Shown piece after piece: positions 1-6,390 of a stretch of 11,421 nt of DNA (position 1 is the first letter of the stretch; every line of letters begins with the position of its first letter). The notes beneath the pieces were generated by a model, which saw only the letters and a list, made by a program, of their open reading frames with translations, was not told where the DNA came from and searched no databases. This DNA is from Actinomycetes bacterium. Its GTDB lineage: Bacteria > Actinomycetota > Acidimicrobiia > Acidimicrobiales > RAAP-2. Location: positions 1 through 11,421 of the forward strand of contig JAKAZC010000051.1 in assembly GCA_021826655.1 (NCBI GenBank), in the 5' to 3' direction. The translations under genes and the position numbers were made by a program.

Positions 1-1
1 C

Positions 2-862
2 CTCCACGCCCTCACCCTGGACATCGACCCGGCCGAGCTGCGGTCCCGGACCCACGACACCGCGCTCGACCTGCTCGCCGCCGGCCTGGACCCGGATCGG
101 TGCACGCTGTTCGTCCAGAGCCACGTCGTCGAACACACCCAGATGGCCTGGCTGCTCGAGTGCACGGCCACCATGGGGGAGCTCCGCCGGATGACCCAGT
201 TCAAGGACAAGGGCGAGGGCCGGGAATCGGTACGGGCCGGTCTGTTCACCTACCCCGTGCTCATGGCCGCGGACATCGTCCTGTACGACGCCGAGCGGGT
301 GCCGGTCGGCGACGACCAGCGTCAGCACCTCGAGCTCGCCCGCGAGCTGGCCCTGCGATTCAACCACCGCTTCGGCGACACCCTGGTGGTGCCCGAGGCG
401 GCCATCCCGAAGGCGGGAGCACGGGTGATGGACCTCCAGCACCCCGAGCGCAAGATGTCCAAATCGGTCAATTCGCCGCTCGGGACGGTCCTGGTCCTCG
501 ACGGTCCCGACGAGATCACCCGCAAGGTGAGGAAGGCGGTGACCGACACCGACGGTGAGGTGCGCTACGACCCCGGGTCCAAGCCCGGCGTGGCCAACCT
601 GCTCGAGCTGCTGGCCGTTTCGACCGGACGGACGCCCGACGCCGTGGCCAGTGCCTACGACCGCTACGGAGACCTCAAGCGGGACACTGCCGAGGCCCTG
701 GTCGAGCTCCTCCGGCCGCTCCAGGCCCGTCGGGCCACCCTGGCCGGTGACCCTGGAGCCGTCGCCGCGCTGTTGGCCCGCGGTGCCGACAAGGCGACCG
801 AGGTCGCCTCCGCGACCTACGCCCGGGCCGCCTCCGCGGTCGGGCTGCTCCCCCCGGTATGA
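2..862 (+). CDS. trpS: Tryptophan–tRNA ligase, C-terminal part (5' end outside window)
   Basis: Class I aminoacyl-tRNA synthetase that charges tRNA-Trp with tryptophan in the cytoplasm. The reading frame is open from base 2, so 286 residues are visible. About 45–50 N-terminal residues, including the HIGH-type ATP-binding motif, should lie upstream of the window. Family signatures seen: FVQSHVVEHTQMAWLL near residues 37–52, the AADIVLYDAERVPVGDDQRQHLE block after it, and an exact KMSKS loop at residues 151–155 (bases 452–466). The C-terminal half is the helical anticodon-binding region. The ATG at 143 is internal and not the start, because homologous sequence continues upstream of it. The stop codon (860–862) shares bases with the next gene's ATG (ATGA), so the two are probably cotranscribed and translationally coupled. 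Identification is secure. Confidence 0.96.
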   Translation, partial: LHALTLDIDPAELRSRTHDTALDLLAAGLDPDRCTLFVQSHVVEHTQMAWLLECTATMGELRRMTQFKDKGEGRESVRAGLFTYPVLMAADIVLYDAERVPVGDDQRQHLELARELALRFNHRFGDTLVVPEAAIPKAGARVMDLQHPERKMSKSVNSPLGTVLVLDGPDEITRKVRKAVTDTDGEVRYDPGSKPGVANLLELLAVSTGRTPDAVASAYDRYGDLKRDTAEALVELLRPLQARRATLAGDPGAVAALLARGADKATEVASATYARAASAVGLLPPV

Positions 863-2094
863 CCCCGCTCGTGCCGACGCCCGCCGGCGCGGGGGCGGAC
901 ACCGCGGCCGACGACCGTGGTCGTGGCACCGGACCGGTGGACGGGGATCCCGGGTCCTCGGGCGGTGAGGTCCCCACCGCTGACCGTCCCCGCTCGGGCG
1001 CCCGGCGGTTCGCGCTGCTGTCGTCGCGTGCCGTCCTGCTCTATGCGGCGTCGCGGGCGGGGATGCTCCTGGTCGCCACGGCGGTGGCCTCCGACACCCA
1101 CCAACCGGTGGTGAAGACCCTGACACCGTGGGACAGCTCCTGGTACCTGATGATCGCCCGGAGCGGCTACGTCCGCCACATCCCCCCCGGATCCGGCAAC
1201 CCGGCCCAGTCCGACCTCGGGTTCTTCCCCCTCGTGCCGATGCTGACCCGGGCCACCCACCTCGTGACCGGGTTCGGATGGAGCGTGTCCGGCCTGGTCA
1301 CCACCTTCCTGCTCGGCCTGGCCGCCGCCGTCGCCGTGTGGTGGATGCTCCACGACGTGTTCGGCCGCGCCGGCGCCGACCGGGGCACCGCACTGATCGT
1401 CTTCTCCCCCGGCGCCCTCGTGCTCAGCCTGGTGTACTCGGAGGCGGGCACGATCCTGTTCGTGGCCTGCGCCCTGTTGGCACTGCGGCGAGGGAGATGG
1501 GTGGTCGCCGGCCTGTGCGCCGCCGTGGCGACCACCGGCGACCCGGTGGGCTCCGCGGTCATCGTTCCCTGCGTCGTCGCCGCGGTGGTCGCCGTCCGCC
1601 GCCGGGGCGAGTGGCGGGCCCTCCTGGCCCCGCTGCTTGCACCGTTGGGCATCGGGACGTTCTTCCTGTACCTGTGGGCCCACGCCGGCTCACCGTTCGC
1701 CTACTTCCGGGCCCAGCGGGCGGGCTGGCAGGGCGGTTCGTACCTCCACGGGATCCCGAGTTCGTTCGACCACCTGTTCGGGCACTGGTTCGCCGACCCC
1801 GACTACGCCGTCAAGGCCGTCTCCGCGGTGGTGGCGGTGGCACTCCTGGTCATCTTCTTCAGGGCGCGTCCCCCCGGGACGTGGGTCGGCTACGTCGTGG
1901 CGGTCCTGGCCTTCGGTGCGCTCTCGCCGGTCATCGGAGTGACGCCCCGATTGGTGTTGCGTGCGTTCCCCCTGCTGGGCGTGGTCGGCGCCAAGCTGCC
2001 GCCGCTGTGGTTCGAGACCGTGCTCGGGCTGTCGGCGCTCTGCATGGCGACACTCGGGATGATGGCCATGGGCGGGCCGCTCTGGACCCCGTGA
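859..2094 (+). CDS. PIG-V-like polytopic membrane mannosyltransferase (copy 1)
   Basis: A 411-residue integral membrane protein with about nine hydrophobic spans after a polar, probably disordered N-terminus of about 50 residues. It resembles the PIG-V-like mannosyltransferase family (GT-C fold). Seen in order: the first membrane span near 54–76; an extracytoplasmic loop with TPWDSSWYLMIARSGY (WD at 91–92, the probable donor/acceptor loop); GFFPLVPMLTR at 121–131; and VYSEA at 192–196. Eukaryotic PIG-V transfers a mannose from dolichol-phosphate-mannose to the GPI precursor. Bacterial members are presumed to use polyprenyl-phosphate sugars, with acceptors unassigned. The ATG overlaps the trpS stop by 4 nt and has no clear ribosome binding site, which suggests coupling. 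A later start closer to the first span is possible. It is a clear paralogue of the gene at 5170–6390: both carry WD-x2-W loops, FFPL and LLAPLG…YLWAH…GW blocks. The family call is fairly firm; the sugar and acceptor are unknown. Confidence 0.82.
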   Translation: MTPLVPTPAGAGADTAADDRGRGTGPVDGDPGSSGGEVPTADRPRSGARRFALLSSRAVLLYAASRAGMLLVATAVASDTHQPVVKTLTPWDSSWYLMIARSGYVRHIPPGSGNPAQSDLGFFPLVPMLTRATHLVTGFGWSVSGLVTTFLLGLAAAVAVWWMLHDVFGRAGADRGTALIVFSPGALVLSLVYSEAGTILFVACALLALRRGRWVVAGLCAAVATTGDPVGSAVIVPCVVAAVVAVRRRGEWRALLAPLLAPLGIGTFFLYLWAHAGSPFAYFRAQRAGWQGGSYLHGIPSSFDHLFGHWFADPDYAVKAVSAVVAVALLVIFFRARPPGTWVGYVVAVLAFGALSPVIGVTPRLVLRAFPLLGVVGAKLPPLWFETVLGLSALCMATLGMMAMGGPLWTP

Positions 2095-2111
2095 CCTGGA
2101 GCCGCGGCACC

Positions 2112-2139
2112 GCCGGCCTCCTGGGAACCGGAGGACGGC
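2112..2139. promoter_or_regulatory. Imperfect 10-bp inverted repeat in front of the GT87 gene
   Basis: GCCGGCCTCC (2112–2121) and GGAGGACGGC (2130–2139) are inverted repeats with one mismatch around an 8-nt spacer. They lie between the stop of the PIG-V-like gene (2092–2094) and the −10 box at 2145–2150. As RNA this would be a GC-rich hairpin that could end transcription from trpS and the PIG-V-like gene, although no T-run follows. As DNA the dyad is centred where the −35 region of the downstream promoter would be, so it could be an operator. The sequence does not decide between these. Confidence 0.4.
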
Positions 2140-2144
2140 AGACC

Positions 2145-2150
2145 TACACT
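2145..2150 (+). promoter_or_regulatory. Candidate −10 box (TACACT), leaderless promoter for GT87 gene
   Basis: TACACT fits the actinobacterial TANNNT −10 consensus and ends exactly 7 nt before the ATG at 2158, so transcription would begin at or next to the A of the start codon. No Shine–Dalgarno sequence sits at a usable distance: the only GGAGG (2130–2134) is 23 nt away. No convincing −35 hexamer was found, which is common for this promoter class. The box is seen directly; leaderless use is inferred. Confidence 0.55.
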
Positions 2151-2157
2151 CACCCAG

Positions 2158-3456
2158 ATGCGTGCGCCAGCTGACGCCTCCCCCGACCCACCGTCCGGCA
2201 CACGTCCTCACGTCGTGCCACTCTCGCGACGGTGGGCCGTCCTGCTCTCCTCCCTGTCGTTCGTCTCGGTGGCGTTGCTGTGCCACTCCGTCTGGATCCG
2301 CACGGTGCACCAGACCCAACTCGATTTCGCCGTCTACACCCTGGGATCCCACCACCTGATCGACGGCACCCTCTACTCGGTCTCCCTCGCCACGGTGCCG
2401 CATCTGCCCTTCACCTATCCACCCATCGCCGCACTGGCGTTCGTGCCTCTCGGAGCGGTCCCGGCCCAGGTCGGACAGGTGGTGTGGGCACTGGTCAACA
2501 TAGCGAGTCTCCTCGCGATGATCGTGCTGTCGCTGCGTGCCGTCCGGCCGGAGCTCGATCGGCCCCGGCTCTGGCTGTTCAGCCTGGTGCTGGTGGGTCC
2601 CAGTACGTTCCTGCTCCCGGTCTGGCTCACCTTCTACTTCGGCCAGGTGAACCTGGTGCTGTGCGCACTCATCCTGGCCGACCTCACCGGCGTGATCGGT
2701 TCCGGGGCGAGGCATCTGCCGCGGGGCGTGCTCGTCGGCTTCACCGCGGCGGTCAAGCTGATCCCGCTCGTCTTCGTGCCGTACCTCTTCGTGACCCGCC
2801 AGGTCCGCACGGGGTGGGTGGCGCTGGGCGCGTTCGTCGGGGCCACGCTGCTCGCGTGCGCGTTCGATCCCTCGGTGAGCTGGTCGTACTTCACCCGGTA
2901 CGCAACCGATGCCGCGCGCGTCGGCAACCCGTACTTCATCAGCAACCAGAGCCTGCGCGGAGCGATGGACCGTCTCGATCACCGGGTGCTCCCCGTCGTC
3001 GTCGTCACCACCGCCGCCGCGGTCGTCCTCGTGGGAGGGATCGCCCTCGCCCGATGGGCGCACCGGGACTCGTCCCCCTTCCTCGGCATCCTGGTGTGCG
3101 CCACGACCGGCATGTTGGTCTCCCCCATCAGCTGGGAACACCACCTCGTCTGGGCCGTCCCGATCCTCATCTGGCTGGCCTGCGCCGCCGACCGCCCGGC
3201 CGGCGGCCCGATCTGGGCCGCCGGCGCCGCGGGCATCCTCGTCTGGGCGCCCGTCCTCCATGTGCCGTCGGGTGGGACACGGGAGCTGCACGAGCACGGG
3301 TGGACGCTCCTCGCCGGCAACTCCCTGTTCGGCCTGCTCGTGGCCTTCCTCGTGGGGGTGGCCGTCCTGCTCACCGTGCGCAGCCGGTTCCGGCGCCGCA
3401 CGGCGGGGATCAGTTCCCCGGCCAGCCGAGCGCCCAGCGCTGCAGCGGCGACGTAG
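2158..3456 (+). CDS. GT87 family (DUF2029) polyprenol-phosphate-mannose-dependent alpha-1,2-mannosyltransferase
   Basis: A 432-residue polytopic membrane glycosyltransferase of the GT-C class. Family marks in order: one N-terminal span (about 26–46); then the extracytoplasmic loop with LDFAVY, whose Asp57 matches the catalytic-loop Asp of PimE-like enzymes; FTYPP at 85–89; YFGQVN at 160–165; the AAVKLIP block around Lys200; NQSLRG at 263–268; and SPISWEHH at 322–329, very typical of GT87. Mycobacterial relatives (PimE, Rv2181) add alpha-1,2-mannoses to phosphatidylinositol mannosides or lipomannan, using polyprenyl-phosphate-mannose on the outer membrane face; AftC adds arabinose. This protein probably does a similar branching step; linkage and acceptor are inferred. 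The ATG at 2158 fits a leaderless promoter. The C-terminal tail (residues 408–432) is basic, then Ala/Ser-rich, and its last 47 bases also encode the end of the convergent gene. Confidence 0.87.
   Translation: MRAPADASPDPPSGTRPHVVPLSRRWAVLLSSLSFVSVALLCHSVWIRTVHQTQLDFAVYTLGSHHLIDGTLYSVSLATVPHLPFTYPPIAALAFVPLGAVPAQVGQVVWALVNIASLLAMIVLSLRAVRPELDRPRLWLFSLVLVGPSTFLLPVWLTFYFGQVNLVLCALILADLTGVIGSGARHLPRGVLVGFTAAVKLIPLVFVPYLFVTRQVRTGWVALGAFVGATLLACAFDPSVSWSYFTRYATDAARVGNPYFISNQSLRGAMDRLDHRVLPVVVVTTAAAVVLVGGIALARWAHRDSSPFLGILVCATTGMLVSPISWEHHLVWAVPILIWLACAADRPAGGPIWAAGAAGILVWAPVLHVPSGGTRELHEHGWTLLAGNSLFGLLVAFLVGVAVLLTVRSRFRRRTAGISSPASRAPSAAAAT
3404..3420. terminator. Small hairpin at the convergent gene ends
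   Basis: CGGGGA (3404–3409) and TCCCCG (3415–3420) form a perfect 6-bp stem with a 5-nt loop. The loop contains the TGA stop of the − strand gene (3412–3410). Because it is symmetric it could pause or terminate transcripts from either direction. No T-tract follows on either strand and the stem is short, so this is a weak call. Confidence 0.22.
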
Positions 3457-5173
3457 ACAGCGCGTCGGGCGAGGACGAGTAGGCGTCGACGACCCACCAC
3501 TGGCCACGGGGCGGTGTGGAGGTGTAGCGGACGGGTACGAGCACGAACCGGGTCGACGCGCCCGGCCCGACCGGGTCGACGCCGTCGACGGCCCGGGCCG
3601 TCCAGAATCCCCCGGGGTGCCCACCGCCGGAGGAGATCATGAAGTGCGGCACCAGAGGGGTGCCCGAGGTGTTGCGCACGGTGACGACGACCCGGGACCA
3701 GGACAAGCCACCACCGGGCGTGGCCACGCCCCGTGCCGCGGCGCTGTCGACGGTGACGGTGAGGGGCGCCGAGGTGAACGCCACCACCAGGAGGGCCGCC
3801 GAAACGAGGGCGGGCACCCCGACGGTGACCGGGGCAAGCCACGCGGGACGACCCCGTGCCGCCGACGTCCCGGAGCCGGCACCGAGGCTGACCGCGGCGA
3901 CCAGGGCGGCGGGGACGAAGTCGGTGAGGTAGTTGGCCAGGCTGCGGTCGGGCAGGAAGAGCACCAGTGGGACGAGGAAGAGCCAGACCCGCCGGAGGCG
4001 CTGCTCGAACAGTGCGAAGGCGGTCACCATTGCGACCATGGCCACTCCGGCGGCGGCCGACATCCACGCCGTCACCACGCCCCCGGTGAGCCCGTGGAGG
4101 GCGAGGGCCACCAGGCCCTGACCGTCGGGCACCAGTGGTTCGGCGACGGGGAACAAGGTTCCGTGCAACCAGGCGGTCGGGGACGCCACCACGAAGGGGA
4201 GGTTGACCGCGGCGAAGGCGACGCCGACCAGCGCCAGGTAGCCCGTCGCGGCACGCAACGGGGCGGCTCCGGATCGCCGCGCCTCGAGGGCCACGCCGAT
4301 GACCAGGAACGGGACGCAGAACCACGGTGTCTGCTTGACCGAGCAGGCGACTCCGAGGGCCACCGGTCCCACCCATGCGGGCAACCACGTGGTGGTGCGG
4401 CCCGGGTACCGGTCCCATCGCCACACGGCCAGGACCAGGAAGGGCACGAACAGTGCGTCGGTCCCCCCGTTGGCGAAGGGACCCAGGAACGTACCGGTCA
4501 GCAGGAGCAACGGGGCGAGCCAACGCAGGAAGGGGGGCAGCATGCAGGACACGAGGACGGCGGTGACCAACCAGGCCCCCAGGTCGACCCAGTCCGTGGC
4601 CAGGTGGGTGACGCCGAGGGCCATGGCGGGCGCCTGGAGGAGGAACGACCCCGCCGGGTACGAGACGCGCAGGACGCGCCCCCCGTCGGCGAGGTAGGTC
4701 CAGTAGGCGGCGGCCGGATGGAGCAGGCGGGCCGCCGGTGCCATCGACGCCGTGTAGGGGTCGTGACCGTCGAGCAGGAGCCGGGTGGCCACCTGGTTGA
4801 AGGCGGCCGAGTCGGTGGTGTAGAAGGGGCGGAGGAAGATCGCCGTCCCCTCGCTGAGACCGGCGGTCACCAGGGCGACGAGCAGCCCGGCGAGTGGGAG
4901 GGCACGGCCGAGGGGTCGGGGAACGGTCCACACCGCCACGGCCCCCATCAGGGTGACGAGTACCAGGACCGGCGCCAGCACGGACACCACCGGGCCGGCC
5001 GACCACGATCCCCACAGGCCGAGGGCGGATGCCAGGGCGGCCACCCACACCAGTGTCCAGGCGCACTGCTGCACCAGTGCCAGTGCGGCGACGTCCCCGG
5101 GACCCGGCGTGCGACCGGAGCCGGGAAGGTCGTCGCGTGACCTCGCTGGAGCGGGGGGTTCCTCCGGGATCAC
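3410..5173 (-). CDS. GT-C-like polytopic membrane protein with C-terminal beta-rich domain
   Basis: 587 residues. The first 465 or so contain about eleven hydrophobic spans; the last 120 contain none and are rich in Val, Thr, Ser, Gly and Pro (VVVTVRNTSGTPLVPHF near 495–511). This suggests an immunoglobulin-like or CARDB-like beta sandwich outside the cell. The membrane part looks like a GT-C glycosyltransferase. After an early span comes a loop with TTDSAAFNQVATRLL (119–133; Asp121 is a candidate catalytic Asp), then GHDPYTA, YPAGSFLLQAP (172–182), GGTDALFVP (236–244), a KQTPWF block near 280–285, and NLPF…WLHG (324–338). I do not recognise a named enzyme; a sugar transferase acting on an envelope glycan is inferred from fold features and neighbours. 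The GTG start overlaps the upstream gene by 4 nt (GTGA), with no clear Shine–Dalgarno. The 3' end overlaps the convergent GT87 gene by 47 bp. Confidence 0.72.
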   Translation of the reverse strand: MIPEEPPAPARSRDDLPGSGRTPGPGDVAALALVQQCAWTLVWVAALASALGLWGSWSAGPVVSVLAPVLVLVTLMGAVAVWTVPRPLGRALPLAGLLVALVTAGLSEGTAIFLRPFYTTDSAAFNQVATRLLLDGHDPYTASMAPAARLLHPAAAYWTYLADGGRVLRVSYPAGSFLLQAPAMALGVTHLATDWVDLGAWLVTAVLVSCMLPPFLRWLAPLLLLTGTFLGPFANGGTDALFVPFLVLAVWRWDRYPGRTTTWLPAWVGPVALGVACSVKQTPWFCVPFLVIGVALEARRSGAAPLRAATGYLALVGVAFAAVNLPFVVASPTAWLHGTLFPVAEPLVPDGQGLVALALHGLTGGVVTAWMSAAAGVAMVAMVTAFALFEQRLRRVWLFLVPLVLFLPDRSLANYLTDFVPAALVAAVSLGAGSGTSAARGRPAWLAPVTVGVPALVSAALLVVAFTSAPLTVTVDSAAARGVATPGGGLSWSRVVVTVRNTSGTPLVPHFMISSGGGHPGGFWTARAVDGVDPVGPGASTRFVLVPVRYTSTPPRGQWWVVDAYSSSPDALSTSPLQRWALGWPGN

Positions 5174-6390
5174 GGGAACACCGCGTGGGAACCGGTCTCG
5201 AGGACGGTCAGGAGGACCAGCAGGACGACGGACAGGGCCACCAGGAGGCGATGGGTCCGGCCCCGGTAGCGGGTGCCCAGGGCGATCACCAGGGGGAAGG
5301 CCAGCATGAGGAAGCGGGGACGCAGACCGACGGGCTGGGACACGGCCGCCGCCCCCAGTGCACAGAACCCGTAGAGCAGCACCGGGACCGGCTGGCGCTC
5401 CTGCACCATGAGCACCACCCCGAGGACGGCCACCACCGTCCCGGCCAGGAGGATCTGGCCGGTGAGCGTGGGCGCCATCGGGTCACGCAGGAAGGTCCAC
5501 ACGATCCGGAACGGGTAGACCACCGACGGATAGCTCGTCCATCCGCCCCGCTCGGTCAACCGCCATGCGTTTGGCGTGCCCGTGTGGGCCCACAGGTAGA
5601 CCATGTAGGCGCCGGCGCCGAGCGGGGCCAGCAGCGGAGCCGCCAGCGGCCCGGGGCGACGGTCGACCCAGGCGGCGCGCCCGCCGGACCAGGCGCAGCT
5701 CACCACGAAGGCCAGGGCGACGGGGGACGCTGCGGTGGCCACCGCCCCCAGGACCCCGGCCGACCACCACCGTCGGTCGATCAGGGCGACGAGTCCGAAT
5801 CCGACGCAGGTGACGACGATTCCCTCCGAGTAGACGAAGCTGAAGGCGAACGTCCCCGGGAAGACGGCGAAGAGCAGTGCGGCCCGACGGGCCGGGGCGT
5901 CGCCCGCCATCCGGTGGGCGAGGGACCCGACGGCGACCACGGCGGTGGCCCCGGTCACGCCGCTCAGCACGAGCGCGGCGACTCCCGGGTCGAACCCCAG
6001 GGAGTCGAGGCCACGGACCACGAGGGGGAGGAGGGGGAAGAACGCGATGGGGTTGGCGGCCACGTGACCCCCGACCATGGGCAGGTGGGCCGGGTAGCCG
6101 TGGCGCACCACCCGGAGGAACCAGGCACCGTCCCAGGTGGTGAGGTCGGCCACGATGCTGTTGTGCGTGGTGCGGTCGGCGACGGCCACCCCCACCACGG
6201 TCAGCACCCGGCAGGCCAGGTAGGCGACCAGGGCCGTCGTCGGGAACCACCGTCGGGGTGGCGCCGCCCGCCCCGACGGTGGCGCCGCATCCGCCGGGGC
6301 GGTCACACCCCGTGGTGCCGGGTCGCTCTTGGTGCCGGAGACGACCCGGCGCCGGCCCGTGGACGTGTCGGTGTGGGTCTCAGACGGCAC
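5170..6390 (-). CDS. PIG-V-like polytopic membrane mannosyltransferase (copy 2)
   Basis: 406 residues: a polar N-terminus of about 48 residues followed by about nine membrane spans. It shares the family landmarks of the + strand copy at 859–2094. These are TTWDGAWFLRVVRHGY (84–99, WD at 86–87), IAFFPLLPLVVRGL (115–128), FVYSEG (185–190), and LLAPLGAGAYMVYLWAHTG (254–272) followed by ERGGW. A GT-C enzyme moving mannose or another sugar from a polyprenyl-phosphate donor on the outer membrane face is the likely role; the acceptor is unknown. The GTG start overlaps the MptB-type gene by 11 nt and is preceded by a weak AGGGG 7 nt upstream. A GTG at residue 29 is an alternative start that would keep all membrane spans. 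It overlaps the next gene by 4 nt, so MptB-type, PIG-V-like and GT-C/beta genes look like one tightly coupled unit. Confidence 0.82.
   Translation of the reverse strand: MPSETHTDTSTGRRRVVSGTKSDPAPRGVTAPADAAPPSGRAAPPRRWFPTTALVAYLACRVLTVVGVAVADRTTHNSIVADLTTWDGAWFLRVVRHGYPAHLPMVGGHVAANPIAFFPLLPLVVRGLDSLGFDPGVAALVLSGVTGATAVVAVGSLAHRMAGDAPARRAALLFAVFPGTFAFSFVYSEGIVVTCVGFGLVALIDRRWWSAGVLGAVATAASPVALAFVVSCAWSGGRAAWVDRRPGPLAAPLLAPLGAGAYMVYLWAHTGTPNAWRLTERGGWTSYPSVVYPFRIVWTFLRDPMAPTLTGQILLAGTVVAVLGVVLMVQERQPVPVLLYGFCALGAAAVSQPVGLRPRFLMLAFPLVIALGTRYRGRTHRLLVALSVVLLVLLTVLETGSHAVFP

Noticed and set aside
1690..3624. Long − strand open frame (644 codons) opposite the two + strand membrane protein genes
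   Set aside because: Composition is Arg/Gly/Asp/Glu/His-rich with no domain, and it lies antisense to well-recognised GT87 and PIG-V-like genes. This is typical of GC-rich shadow frames.
2909..5140. Long + strand open frame (743 codons) covering the 587-residue gene
   Set aside because: Low-complexity polar and charged translation with no motif. The opposite strand encodes regular membrane spans and ends and starts in register with its neighbours.
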